Below are positions 25,575-38,100 of a DNA stretch of 64,000 nucleotides, in pieces. Source of the stretch: Symsagittifera roscoffensis (Eukaryota; Xenacoelomorpha; Acoela; Convolutidae); NCBI RefSeq assembly GCF_963678635.1, contig NC_087063.1:79569617-79633616 (forward strand), given 5' to 3'. Each line of letters starts with the position of its first letter. Position 1 is the first letter of the stretch. The notes under the pieces were generated by a model. It saw only the letters and a program-made list of their open reading frames with translations. It made no database searches and was not told the origin of the DNA. Made by a program: the position numbers and the translations under genes.

Positions 25575-26195
25575 CAAACATACACGCATAAGACAAAACA
25601 AAAAATTGCAGGATAGCTACGATAATCAATAGCATTAGTTTTTCAACAGGTATACTCTTAGAGTCTTCTGACTTGGAGTCCCTAAGACTAATAACTAACT
25701 CTGTTTTTCGGCAATGAGCTATAAGCCAAGTATTGGTACACAAAAACGCATGAAATCGTCAAATGAAAATGCGTGACAAACTTGTAATCTCATTGTTAAA
25801 TGCAAAGTACATAAAATTTCGTTTCAAATCCCGTAGGTGTATAAGCACCTCTTCAAAGAAAAAAACTCAACTGGGCTGTGAAGCAATCACAATTTAAATC
25901 GAACTTGAAAATATTGTTGTGCAAGGACAGTGTTAGCTTAATTTCGAAAAACACATGTGGAAGCACCAAACAAAGATGAGCATTCGAACAAAAAAGAGAA
26001 AAAAATATGAAATGCCTCAATAAAAATTAACAAGGAAAGTTGAGCTCACGGAAGAAGACGAGGTGAAAAAAAAACTTTCCTACCTATAGAGCCATTTTGA
26101 GAACAAATTGCAACGAAACTCTGTGCAGTGCTCAGAGAGTTTGAACAGAAAGACTCATTTGCTTAAGGGAGAACTTCCGGGATGACAAGGCCAAA
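25575..26195 (+). mobile_element. internally deleted LINE family X derivative (copy 1)
   Basis: About 620 bp that begins like full-length copy C (ATTGCAGGA.AGCTACGAT), keeps about 450 bp of the 5' ORF1 region, then jumps near 26028 to the last about 170 bp of the element (CAAGGAAAGTTGAGCTCAC onward). It ends in another (TACA)n tract. It is a non-autonomous derivative keeping both LINE termini and lacking endonuclease and reverse transcriptase. A matching copy lies at 34208-34838. Confidence 0.75.
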
Positions 26196-26489
26196 TCCAT
26201 TATACATATAAACATACATATACGTATAGACATAAATACACACATACATACAAATATACATACATACATACAAACAATTATACACACATACATTTATACG
26301 TATAAACATACAACATATATACATGCATACATACATACTTACTTATATACATACATACGTAGATACACACTTTTATACATACATACAAACCAACATACAT
26401 ACATACATACATATATACATACAGAAAAACATAGATACATATATACATATATACATACATTTATACATACCTATATACAAACCTGCACA
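26196..26489 (+). repeat. (TACA)n microsatellite
   Basis: Interrupted TACA/CATA tract lying between the deleted derivative and the next LINE 5' end. Confidence 0.9.
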
Positions 26490-27296
26490 CATAAGGCAAA
26501 ACACAAAAATTGCAGGAAAGCTACGATATTCAATTGCGTTCATTTTTTAACAGGTCTATCCGTTGAGTATTCTGACTCGGAGTCCTTAAGACTAATAAAT
26601 AACTCGGCAATCAACTATAAGCCAAACCTTGCTACACAAAAACGATTGAAATCGTCAAATGAGAAAGCGTGTGAAATTTCTAATCTTAATTTCAATTCAA
26701 ATCCTGTAGGTGTTAAAATTACCTCACTAAAAAAACTCAACCCAGCTGTATCGCGATCATAAAATTGATCGAACTGGAATTGTTTTTTTTTTTACTCTGT
26801 GCAATGACTGTGTTAGCCTGAATTCAAAAAATACTTGTGATCAGCCAAATATCGCGGACAAAGATGAACATTTCAAAAAAATAAAAAACGATATGAAAGA
26901 CCTCATTAAAATTGTCACGAAAAAAACATGTTCATAAAACCAAAAATAACGAAAAGAGAATGTAAAAAACCAGCAATTGATCATAATTTGGCAGGTTGTA
27001 AAGGCATGAAAAAATTATTGGAATCTGGACCAAGATATGAAACAATTGAAGATGTACAATAACAGAAGAAACGGAGACAAGCAATCCAAACACGATTGAA
27101 CAAAGGCTAGAAAACAAGAAAAACACAGCCTTTTAAACAGCCATTTAAGCCATGCAAAAAGTGTTTAAATTGGGATCCGCGGATGTCTGAAAAATTACAA
27201 ACCAGCGGTTTTCATAACCAATGTTTTTTTAAAAGAAGCATTTAATAATGAAAAGTGATCATTTTTAAAAACTGGACAGTTAGTTGAATAGTATTG
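26490..27296 (+). mobile_element. LINE family X, 5' fragment
   Basis: The 5' part of the element, starting right after the microsatellite (ATTGCAGGAAAGCTACGAT). It includes the Lys-rich ORF1-like region, and is cut at about 27296 by a junction into satellite. The same sequence in the right duplicate (35112 onward) continues through a complete element, so this is a truncated copy produced by the duplication breakpoint. Confidence 0.75.
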
Positions 27297-29672
27297 AAAA
27301 ACCGTCGAAAATTGAAAAATGGTTATTTCTGAGAGCCATAACTTCTTGTGTATTAAAAATTGGGCGTTAGCCGCTGTTGCATGGGAGTTGTTCACAACCC
27401 GTCATGTTTGATTGAAGCTAATTTCTCAGAATTGGGAGTTTGGTTTTTGAGAAAAAACTCAAAAACGGTTAAAAAGTGGAAAAGTTGCTTTTTCCAGGGT
27501 CATAAATTCAAATTTTTGCAAAAACAAATATGGAATTAACCACTTATGATGGAGATTTTCCAATAACTCGATCTAACCAAAAAAAAACTTAAATATGGTG
27601 AGCTTCACAGAACTAGTTCTACCCATTGAAATTAAAATCTCTTGATTTGGGAATCTCTTGAAAAAAGATTTGGGAGGTTAGTTTTCGAGAAGAATGAAAA
27701 ATCAAAAACCGTCAAAAAATCAAAAAATTGACATTTCCGAGATCCATAATTTTTTGTGTAAAAAAATTGGGCGTAGCCAATGATGCATGGGAGCTTCTTA
27801 CAACCCGTCATGTTTGATTAATTCAGTAGTCTCAGATTCGGGAGGGTAATTTTCGAGAAAAAGTTTCAAAAACGGTCAAAAAACGGAAAAGTGACTTTTC
27901 CCAGGGTCTTAAATTTTTGCGAGAACAAACTTGGGATTAAGCGCTTATGCAGAGGATTTTCCAAAAACAATTCTACCCACAAAAACCAAAATATCGGATT
28001 CGTGAGGATAGTTTTTTGAAGAAAGTCGAAAAGTTTCAAAAAACGGTCATAAAACACAAATTTGAATAATTTCTGAGCTTCACACTATTTTGGGGGAGCC
28101 ACTTATGCAGGGGAGCTTTCCACAAGCTGTTCTGTCCATTGAAATCAAGTTTACAGATTTGGGATAGTTTTTTTGAGAAAACTTGAAAACTTTTCACCCA
28201 AAACATAGGTGTCGCTCTATTAAAAAACCGGTACAAGTTTTAGGACGCAGCATCTTATGCGTGGAGGCTTCCTAAAACCTGCTGCCTCGATTAAGTGATG
28301 TTTTCGAGAAGAATCAAGGTTTCGAAAAAAGGACAAGAAAATGAAACAATGATTTTCTGATGGAAATAACTTTGAGTAAATGTTTTAGCGTAAAAACTTT
28401 AATGAACTTCACAAAACCCGTTCCACCCGTTGAAAACAAAATCACAGATTTCGAAAACTAGTTTGCGAGAAGCGCAAAAAAATCGAAAAACCATCGAAAA
28501 TTGAAAAATGGTTATTTCTAAGAGCCATAACTTCTTGTGTATTAAAAATTGGGCGTTAGCCGCTGTTGCATGGGAGTTGTTCACAACCCGTCATGTTTGA
28601 TTGAAGCTAATTTCTCAGAATTGGGAGTTTGGTTTTTGAGAAAAAACTCAAAAACGGTTAAAAAGTGGAAAAGTTGCTTTTTCCAGGGTCATAAATTCAA
28701 ATTTTTGCAAAAACAAATATGGAATTAACCACTTATGATGGAGATTTTCCAATAACTCGATCTAACCAAAAAAAAACTAAAATATGGTGAGCTTCACAGA
28801 ACTAGTTCTACCCATTGAAATTAAAATCTCTTGATTTGGGAATCTCTTGAAAAAAGATTTGGGAGGTTAGTTTTCGAGAAGAATGAAAAATCAAAAACCG
28901 TCAAAAAATCAGAAAATTGACATTTCCGAGATCCATAATTTTTGTGTAAAAAAATTGGGCGTAGCCACTGATGCATGGGAGCTTCTTACAACCCGTCATG
29001 TTTGATTGATTCAGTAGTCTCAGATTCGGGAGGGTAATTTTCGAGAAAAAATTTCAAAAACGGTCAAAAAACGGAAAAGTGACTTTTCCCAGGGTCTTAA
29101 ATTTTTGCGAGAACAAACTTGGGATTAAGCGCTTATGCAGAGGATTTTCCAAAAACAATTCTACCCACAAAAACCAAAATATCGGATTCGTGAGGATAGT
29201 TTTTTGAAGAAAGTCGAAAAGTTTCAAAAAACGGTCATAAAACACAAATTTGAATAATTTCTGAGCTTCACACTATTTTGGGGGAGCCACTTATGCAGGG
29301 GAGCTTTCCACAAGCTGTTCTGTCCATTGAAATCAAGTTCACAGATTTGGGATAGTTTTTTTGAGAAAACTTGAAAACTTTTCACCCAAAACATAGGTGT
29401 CGCTCTATTAAAAAACCGGTACAAGTTTTAGGACGCAGCAAATTATGCACGGAGGGTTCCCAAAACTTGTTGCCTCTATTATTGTTTTTTTTCGGAGAAG
29501 AATGAAAGTTTCTGAAGAAGATCACGAAATCGAAACTTTGACTTTCTGATGGCAATTACTTTGTGTTAGTTTTTTGGTGTTAATTTTTTGTGAGCTTCAC
29601 AGAATCCGTTCTACCCATTGGAAACAAAATCTCAGATTTCGGAGGCTAGTTTTCAAGCGAGTAAAAAAAAAC
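27297..29672 (+). repeat. satellite: tandem pair of 1,188-bp units
   Basis: Satellite monomers as in the 14.6-20.8 kb block. Two adjacent units, about 27297-28484 and 28485-29672, are nearly identical at a constant offset of 1,188 bp. Matching landmarks at 27866 and 29054 encode the same 63-residue shadow ORF without a change. This indicates a very recent unequal exchange or local amplification. Confidence 0.85.
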
Positions 29673-30612
29673 AAAAAACCATCAAAAAATGAAAAATGAT
29701 TATTTTCGAGAGCCATAACTTCTTTTGTAATAAAAATTGGGCGTAGCCACTGATGCATGGGAACTTTTTACAACCCGTCTTGTTTGATTAAGTCTATAGT
29801 CTCAGATTCGGGAGGACAGGTTTCGAAAAAAAGTTTCAAAAAGGTCAAGCTATTTTAAAGTTGACATTTTGCAGTCTCATAAGTTTTTTGCGAGAACAGA
29901 TATAGAGTTAAGCGCTCATGCAGAAGATTCTCCAGTAAACCTTTCTACCCAAAAAACCAAAAGATCGGATTCGTGAGGATAATTTTTGAGAAAAAATCAG
30001 AAAGCTTCAAAAAATGGTCAAAAAATCAAAATTTTGAGTTTCCGAGGTGCATAACTTTTTATGTAAGGAAATTGAGCGTAGGCGCTTATGCAGGCCAGCT
30101 TTCCACAAGCTGTTGTATCAATTGAATTAAGATTCTCAGATTTGGGCTGGTTTGTTTTTGAGAAAATGTGAAGTCTTAACCGGAAACCTTAGTACAGCTC
30201 TAACAAAAAATGAGCGAAAACTTTTGTGACTTTCGAATTGTTCCTGAATTTATGGCATAAAACTTCCTCAATTTTTTTTTCGAATGCTGTAGAAAGTAGG
30301 GTAAGGTAAAAAGAGACTTAGAACTTATGCAGGCACACAGGGTGTAGGGCGGAACTCCGATTGGTACTAGTTTCTTTAGAAATCCTTAAAAAGTTGTTTT
30401 TGAAAAAGTTAAAACTTTTCCAAAGTTTCGTCTCAAAAAAATTAATTAGAATAAAAGTTCGATCCCATTGATTTTCTTAAAACCTGTTTCTGTCAAACAG
30501 CCTTTAGATTAATTTCCGATAGATCAACCTGAAAATCGGCTGAGCTCAACATAATCAGATAATATGCACTCAAGTAATTGAATTCACTACTCATATCTGG
30601 ACAACTACTCTG
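29673..30612 (+). repeat. satellite tail and duplicated linker
   Basis: Satellite monomers continue to about 30250. The linker that matches 20790-21135 follows. No gene seen. Confidence 0.7.
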
Positions 30613-33600
30613 GAACTATCAGCGGACATTTGAAGGCGAAAAACACAAAACTATCCATAAGCAAAACTTTTCAAAAGAAAAAATTAAAATGGAAAATGAG
30701 TCCTTATTAGAAAACGACAGGTGATTGCAGATGGATTTGAAAAAATTTTTCTAGATACCACAAAAGGAAAAACATTCCATCAAAACAAAAAAATGGACGC
30801 TCTTCAATGAAAATGCAAACAACAGCGAAAAAATCTTTGACAGTCAATAAAAAACGCATAAGCGAACTTAAAGTTTTTCGTGTTCATTTTTCTCAGCCTG
30901 GTTAATAGAAAAAAGCGCGTTAAAGGTCATAAATGGTAAACACCGATTGTTTTCTAAGCTAACAGAGACATGGTCGTACTCTGAACAATATGATGATGAC
31001 CTAGTACTCGCAAGCATCACGATCTATAGATCCCATAGATCCCACGGGAAATGTTTCATCGTTCATCGCTCTTGAAATCTCTTTTATCTCAGAGGAGATA
31101 TCTCTGAGGACGACAAATGAGCAAAACTTTCAGCCTGCTTTTTAAAAACAATGACATGAGTGTCCAAGTGGTCTGTTTCTACAACCATCAAAATCTTCTT
31201 TATATAATTTCAAAAAAGGAGGGACAGGAAAACTGAACTATTTGAAGACTTAAAAAGAAACTCCTGATTTTTGTGATTTTAAAATAAAAGATGGCGACTG
31301 GTGTGTCTTCATCTGCAAAGCTTTGAAACACAAAAAAAACTTCAAAAGATAAATTTAGTCAATTTTCATACATCATCATCTGTGTTTTTAGACATAATGA
31401 TCACAAAACCAGCACAAAAACAAATTTGTCTAAAAATTAAAATTTTCCATTTTGGCTACTAACTACCAAAGAACAGATGTTTACTCGGCAACCCTCAGCC
31501 AATTTTAGGCAGATTTTGAAAAAATTTGTAGCAAAAATTATGAAAAAAACTCCTTTTGAACAATTTTCCTGGAGCATAACAAACCTTCTAACTAAACAAT
31601 GCTTTGCAGGAAAAAAAATTCTTGAAACAATCGCCGTGCTCAAAAAAATCTCTTTGGATAAAACCAGATTTTTTCAACATTCTAAAAAAGTGAAAGTTGG
31701 CAAGATACACCAAGTATGAAATATGAACAAGATAAGGAAAACTGAAGATATATGCAAAACCAAGACAAGGAAAGTCAAATTTAAACTCGATTCGAAAAAA
31801 GCCGTTACAAAATTTTCAGATATTTTTAAAGTAATTTTAACGCAGTTTCAAAAAAATATGCCTGTTCTTGCATCAGTAGGTATAAGGAAAGAAGTTGCGA
31901 ACGTTCTATTTTCTCACTGTGAATCATGTTCGAAAGTTTTTTGATCAAAATTTTACCTATCATCAGCATTGGAAACGGATGATATGAAAAGAAATTTTGC
32001 AGCCTTTATATAACTTGAACACTACAACGAGCATTTTTCGATAGACTGTGCTAAATTAGAGAGGAATAAAGCAAGTGGAGCTGACGTTGGGCCCTCAATA
32101 TAGTAAGAGAATTGCACTGGGAGCTGTTTTAGTTCAGCTAAATCAGTTTTTTTTAAAATAAAATTGAGCAAACAGTTGCGTTCCTAGACAGCTGAAAACA
32201 TAAATAGTAGGCCCTCCACATAAAAAAGGCTCAAAATTGGACGTTGAGAACTATGTGCAAGGATACTTACTCCCTATCAATTCAAAACTATTTGAAGTTG
32301 CTCCTTAATAGTTCTGTTCAGACACCTCCAAATGAGTTTTCAGGAATTACAGTAAGCAGGGGCGGATTTAGGGGGGGGGGGGGGGTGGGCGGGGGCGGGG
32401 GAGGGGGGCGGATTTCCCTCGCCCTCAGGGACTCGACCCCCTGCCGACCCAAAGGGTCCCCCTTTGATACTATTTCAGAAATCCATTTTTGGCCGACCGA
32501 CCCTAAAATTTTTCTAAAGGCGCCCAAAAACGGCGTTTTTGACCTGTTTTTTCAAAAAATTTCCTGCGGCGCAGAACATTTGGCCAAAACAGGGTCTTTT
32601 TACTGCTTTGGTGGGAGAGCTCGGGAAATCAATCTGATCAACCTAAAAAAAAAGGTCGTCAAAATCCGCCCCTGACAGTAAGTTTCATAAAAGTACGAAT
32701 ATTGCGTTTCACAGTTGCTAATAACCCTGGACAAAGTATATCAGTCCACCGAAAAAAAAGTCAAATCAATGTTACTCATACAAACTAAGAAAAGCTTGTG
32801 ACGATGTAAAGCATCTTTTTATCTAACTTATTCAAGCTTGGAGTGTGAGGATGGATATACAATATTAGTACGCTTGTCTGATAAATCCCAAAAGGTCAGA
32901 GTTGGTAGTGAAATGTCCAGTCCGTTATAAGTACTCCAAATATCAAATTTTGCTAATAAACTGTTGTTGTATAAATCAATGATCGTCGTGAACTATGAGA
33001 GACTCTTTGTCGACTTTTAAGCGCTGACGACGCTAAATTTATCCTAATTGACAAACCCAATCAGAATTTCTAATTCAGTTTGTCACGTGTTAAGAATAGA
33101 GCGTTGAACAGTTTATTTTTGAACGTGAGGATGTACTCATTCATTTTGATGTCCGTTTCAGGGAATAAATTCTATTTCTTTGGTAATTTGGAAAAAAATC
33201 TGGCCGTAGTGGAACACTTTTTTTTGAAATAAATTACACAGCAAGCAAAGCCATGAGGTTTTTGTTTATGTTCAAAGAAACTACTCTTTATTGAAAACTA
33301 GAGTTAAAACGAAGCTAATCAAAATAACGATAATTCCTGTGGTGACATATGGTAGCCTCAGCTGGTACTGCGATGTAGAAAATATAAAAAAAGAGAAAAC
33401 AAGACAAAATGTCCTCCAGGAGAAGTGTGTTAAGTGGATGAACAACGGCATCGATATGAATCAAAGCTGCAAAGATCTTCTTCTTGCGACCGAGATTCTA
33501 CCCATTTGGTTATAGTTACACATACAAAACAGTCTACCATGGCACAAATGTGTAAATAGAGCCGAGTAATCGGAGAATACATCGTTTTCAAACACATGAA

Positions 33601-33825
33601 ACCACAATTATTGAAATGCGAGCAGATTTTTTCATGGCAGGTACGCTTGTCAACAGATTAACAAGGAATGTTGAGCTCACAGAAGGAAACGGGGTGAAAA
33701 AAAAACGAATTTTTCCTACCCACAGTGCCTCAACGAAACTATCTGCAGTGCTTAGAGAATTTGAACGGCATGACTCATTTGCTGAAGGTAGAAGTTCCGG
33801 TCAGACAGGACCAAATCCATCATAT
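30613..33825 (+). mobile_element. LINE family X, copy B (5' part missing)
   Basis: Matches copy A from the endonuclease region on: LTETW near 30955-30970 and ADDAKL near 33023-33043. The RT 3' domain at about 33291-33515 reads ITIIPVVTYGSLSWYCD and NVLQEKCVKWMNNGIDMNQS. The ORF1 region is absent because of the junction at 30613. A hAT-type MITE is inserted at 32357. Stops and frameshifts make it inactive. Confidence 0.75.
32349..32682. mobile_element. hAT-type MITE with 8-bp target-site duplication
   Basis: A 318-bp element (32357-32674) with perfect 13-bp terminal inverted repeats, CAGGGGCGGATTT and AAATCCGCCCCTG. It is flanked on both sides by ACAGTAAG. An 8-bp duplication and a CAGGGG terminus are typical of the hAT superfamily. 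The paralogous site in the left duplicate (ACAGAAAG, 24043-24050) is empty, which independently defines both ends. It has no transposase and is non-autonomous. A G-tract of more than 35 mostly-G bases follows the left terminus. Confidence 0.93.
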
Positions 33826-33913
33826 ATACAAACATACGTATAGACATACATACACACATACAAACATACATTTATATAAAGATACATACAAACATACATA
33901 CATTTATACGTGT

Positions 33914-33981
<68 letters not shown>

Positions 33982-34207
33982 TCATACATACAGATATACT
34001 TAGATACACAGTTTTATACATACGTACAAACATACCTTCATACATACATACATACACATATAAATTTATACATACCTACATGCATACATAGATACATACA
34101 TACAAACATACATACATACATGCATTCATACATACATACATACAAACATACATACATACATACATACATACATACATACATGTATTTATACATACATACA
34201 AACATAC
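33826..34207 (+). repeat. (TACA)n and (TA)n microsatellite, tail of LINE copy B
   Basis: TACA/CATA tract interrupted by a pure (TA)n run of about 60 bp at about 33922-33980. The left duplicate has only a short TATATATATA here (about 25231), so the (TA)n run expanded after duplication. Confidence 0.92.
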
Positions 34208-34838
34208 ACGCATAAGACAAAACAAAAAATTGCAGGATAGCTACGATAATCAATAGCATTAGTTTTTCAACAGGTATAGTCTTAGAGTCTTCTGACTTGG
34301 AGTCCCTAAGACTAATAACTAACACTGTTTTTCGGCAATGAGCTATAAGCCAAGTATTGGTACACAAAAACGCATGAAATCGTCAAATGAAAATGCGTGA
34401 CAAACTTGTAATCTCATTGTGAAATGCAAAGTACATAAAATTTCGTTTCAAATCCCGTAGGTGTATAAGCACCTCTTCAAAGAAAAAAATTCAACTGGGC
34501 TGTGAAGCAATCACAATTTAAATCGAACTTGAAAATATTGTTTTACTCTGTGCAAGGACAGTGTTAGCTTAATTTCGAAAAACACATGTGAAAGCACCAA
34601 ACAAAGATGAGCATTCGAAAAAAAAGAGAAAAAAATATAAAATGCCTCAATAAAAATTAACAAGGAAAGTTGAGCTCACGGAAGAAGACGAGGTGAAAAA
34701 AAAACTTTCCTACCTATAGAGCCATTTTGAGAACAAATTGCAACGAAACTCTGTGCAGTGCTCAGAGAGTTTGAACAGAAAGACTCATTTGCTTAAGGGA
34801 GAACTTCCGGGATGACAAGGCCAAATCCATTATACATA
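34208..34838 (+). mobile_element. internally deleted LINE family X derivative (copy 2)
   Basis: Counterpart of 25575-26195 with the same internal junction, so the deletion predates the segmental duplication. Microsatellite lies on both sides. Confidence 0.75.
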
Positions 34839-35111
34839 TAAACATACATATACGTATAGACATAAATACACACATACATACAAATATACATACATACATA
34901 CAAACAATTATACACACATACATTTATACGTATAAACATACAACATATATACATGCATACATACATACTTACTTATATATATACATACGTAGATACACAC
35001 TTTTATACATACATACAAACCAACATACATACATACATACATATATACATACAGAAAAACATAGATACATATATACATATATACATACATTTATACATAC
35101 CTATATACAAA
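34839..35111 (+). repeat. (TACA)n microsatellite
   Basis: Tract between the deleted derivative and full-length LINE copy C. Confidence 0.9.
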
Positions 35112-38100
35112 CCTGCACACATAAGGCAAAACACAAAAGTTGCAGGAAAGCTACGATATTCAATTGCGTTCATTTTTTAACAGGTCTATCCGTTGAGTAT
35201 TTTGACTCGGAGTCCTTAAGACTAATAAATAACTCGGCAATCAACTATAAGCCAAACCTTGCTACACAAAAACGATTGAAATCGTCAAATGAGAGTGCGT
35301 GTGAAATTTCTAATCTTAATTTCAATTCAAATCCTGTAGGTGTTAAAATTACCTCACTAAAAAAAACTCAACCCAGCTGTATCGCGATCATAAAATTGAT
35401 CGAACTGGAATTGTTTTTTTTTACTCTGTGCAATGACTGTGTTAGCCTAAATTCAAAAAATACTTGTGATCAGCCAAATATCGCGGACAAAGATGAACAT
35501 TTCAAAAAAATAAAAAACGATATGAAAGACCTCATTAAAATTGTCACGAATAAAACATGTTCATAAAATCAAAAATAACGAAAAGAGAATGTAAAAAACC
35601 AGCAATTGATCATAATTTGGCAGGTTGTATAGGCATGAAAAGATTATTGGAATCTGGACCCAAGATATGAAAAAATTGAAGATGTACAATAACATAGAAG
35701 AAAAGAAACGGAGACAAGCAATCCAAACACAATTGAACAAAGGCTAGAAAACAAGAAAAAAACAGCCTTTGAAACAGCCATTTAAGCCATGCAAAAAGTG
35801 TTTAAATTGGGATCCGCGGATGTCTGAAAAATTACAAACCAGCGGTTTTCATAACCAATGTTTTTTTAAAAGAAGCATTTAATAATGAAAAGTGATCATT
35901 TTTAAAAACTGGACAGTTAGTTGAATAGTATTTGAGAAAACAAATCTTATACTCAAAGCGGGAAAAGTATTTCAACAAAACAAAAGTAAACTTCAAAAAA
36001 AAATAACAAAAGCAAAAACAATACTTTGAATTTCAATAAAAAACACAGAAGCATACTTGAGAGACTTCGTGTTCAAAATTCGAAGCCTGATCAACAAAGA
36101 AAGTTTATGCAGATGTCAAACAAAGTAAGCGCTCACTGTTGTGATCATTTTTTGAGACATCTTTTTATGAGTTGTGATATTTTATAAGAGACATGGCTGT
36201 ACTCTGAAATCTATGATTTGAATCGCTACTCCTAAACATTAGGATCTGAAGATCCCGTAGAGAAGACGTCAATTTTGTATCAGAACACGGTGGACGTTTC
36301 ATTGTTCTTGAAAGTTCATTCATCATCCCAGAATAGATGCCTCTGAGGATGACTATAGCAGAAGAATTTTTAGCCGCATTTTTTAAATATAGTGACCAGA
36401 GTGTCCTAGTGGTCTGTTTTTACAACCCATCAAAATCTTTTCCGTACTCCATCGAACAACAGGAGTTTTCAGGAGAGAATTGTGAAAAAACTGAACCTTT
36501 TGAAGACTTCAACAAAAACTCCTAAATACTACGATTTTAAAAAAACTGATGGCAACTGGTGTGACTTCATCTCTCAAAACAGCGTTTAAATACAAAAACA
36601 ATTGAAATGCAATTTTACACTGATTTTACTACATCATCATCTTTGATTTTAGAGATAATGATCACTAATACTAGCAGAAAAGTAACCGTTTGCTAAAAGG
36701 CTGAAAAGGAATTAATTACTTCATCAAATTACGATGACATTGTCTTGAAAATAAAACGTTCCAATCTGGCAACTAACTATCAAAGAACAGACGTTTCTCA
36801 GCAACCCTCAGCCAATCTATGGCAGATTATAAAAAAATTTCGAGAGAAATGTTGAATGTACTTTTCAAATACTTTTGCAGGAGCAATACAAAAGTTCTAA
36901 CTAATCAATGCTTGACATGGTTAAAAAAATTTCATAAAATAAACAACGCGCTGCACGGATCTTCGCTCTAAAAATCTACATTGAAAAAACCAGAATTTTC
37001 TAACATTCTAAAGGATTTGAAACTTCATGTATGAAATGTGAACCTGAAAAAAAATGGAAGATATAAGCAAACTCAAGATAATGGAAGTCAAATATAAATA
37101 CAAATCGAAAACAGCCCATATGAAATTTCCAGATATACTTTTTTAAGGACTAACACTTTTCAAAGCCACGCCCATTCATGCATCAGTAGGCCTAAAAAAT
37201 GAAGTTCCGATGTTGACTTAGACGCTACACATGAACAATTTTCGCAACAATGCACTAATTAAGTGACGAATAAAGCAAGTGGATCTGTTGTTGTGCCCCA
37301 ATCTTGTAAAAAAGATCACTGGAAACTTTTTTAAATTAATTTTTTCAGTTCACTAGAAAATTGAGCAAACAGTTGTGCTCCCGGACTCCTGAAAACATCA
37401 GCAGTGAGCCCTACTAATCAGAAAGAGTCCAAATTGGACGTTGAGAACAATTGGCAAGTATCTTAATTCTCTAAATTTTCAAAAGTTGCTTGATCATAAG
37501 TCTGAAGAGACATCTCCAACCAATTTTTCACAAATAACAGAAGGTTTCAGAAAAGTACAAACTATGCGTCGAATTGTTTCTAGTATCCCTGGACAAATTA
37601 TACCGTTCTATTCAAAACAAAAGTCGAATCAATAACTTAAAACAACCTACAAAAAGCTTTTGACGATGTAGATGATGGAGTCTTTTTATCTAAATGGTTC
37701 AAGGTTGGAAATTGAGGACGGTTACACCAAATGATTATAGATGTCTAATAATTCCTTCACGGTCAGAGTTAGCGATGAACTGTAGAGTCCGGTAGTAGTA
37801 ACAACTGATGTGCCCCAAGGAACAGTTGTTGTTAACATACCTTTGTTTTATACATCAACGATTTATGCAAGAATTCTTTTTTTACACTTTTAAGCGATGA
37901 CGACGCTAAGTTGATCCAACGAAATCGCAAACCCAATCAAAACTTCAAAATTGGTTTGTCAAGTGTTAAGAAGTGAGCAATAAACACAATCTGTCGTGAA
38001 TGCGAAGATGTACGCACGCATTTTGACGTTCAACTCGGTAAAATTGTTGTATTTCTCTTTATTTTTATATATAAAAAATGGCCGTAATAAAAAACTTGGT

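Larger units (their letters stand above)
18790..27296 (+). repeat. segmental duplication, left copy
   Basis: This segment comprises satellite, a linker and LINE family copies. It matches 28240-35933 in the same order and orientation, with near-identical sequence by eye over several kilobases. It contains about 1.2 kb (21135-22330) that is absent from the right copy. Its right edge, GTTGAATAGTATT (about 27296), runs straight into satellite, whereas the right copy continues into the rest of a LINE. Confidence 0.85.
28240..35933 (+). repeat. segmental duplication, right copy
   Basis: Counterpart of 18790-27296. It lacks about 1.2 kb found in the left copy (junction at about 30613, after CTGGAACTA), gains a hAT-type MITE at 32357-32674, and carries an expanded (TA)n run near 33922-33980. 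On its right it is continuous with the remainder of LINE copy C, which suggests this side is the source arrangement. Confidence 0.85.

Noticed and set aside
32244-32675. A 143-codon ORF with a glycine-rich middle, and its antisense proline-rich ORF
   Set aside because: They run through the MITE G-tract and LINE remnant; the glycine/proline runs are the G-tract translated.
33801-34367. ORFs rich in YIYIYI and HTYIHT
   Set aside because: Same cause: (TA)n and (TACA)n tracts.
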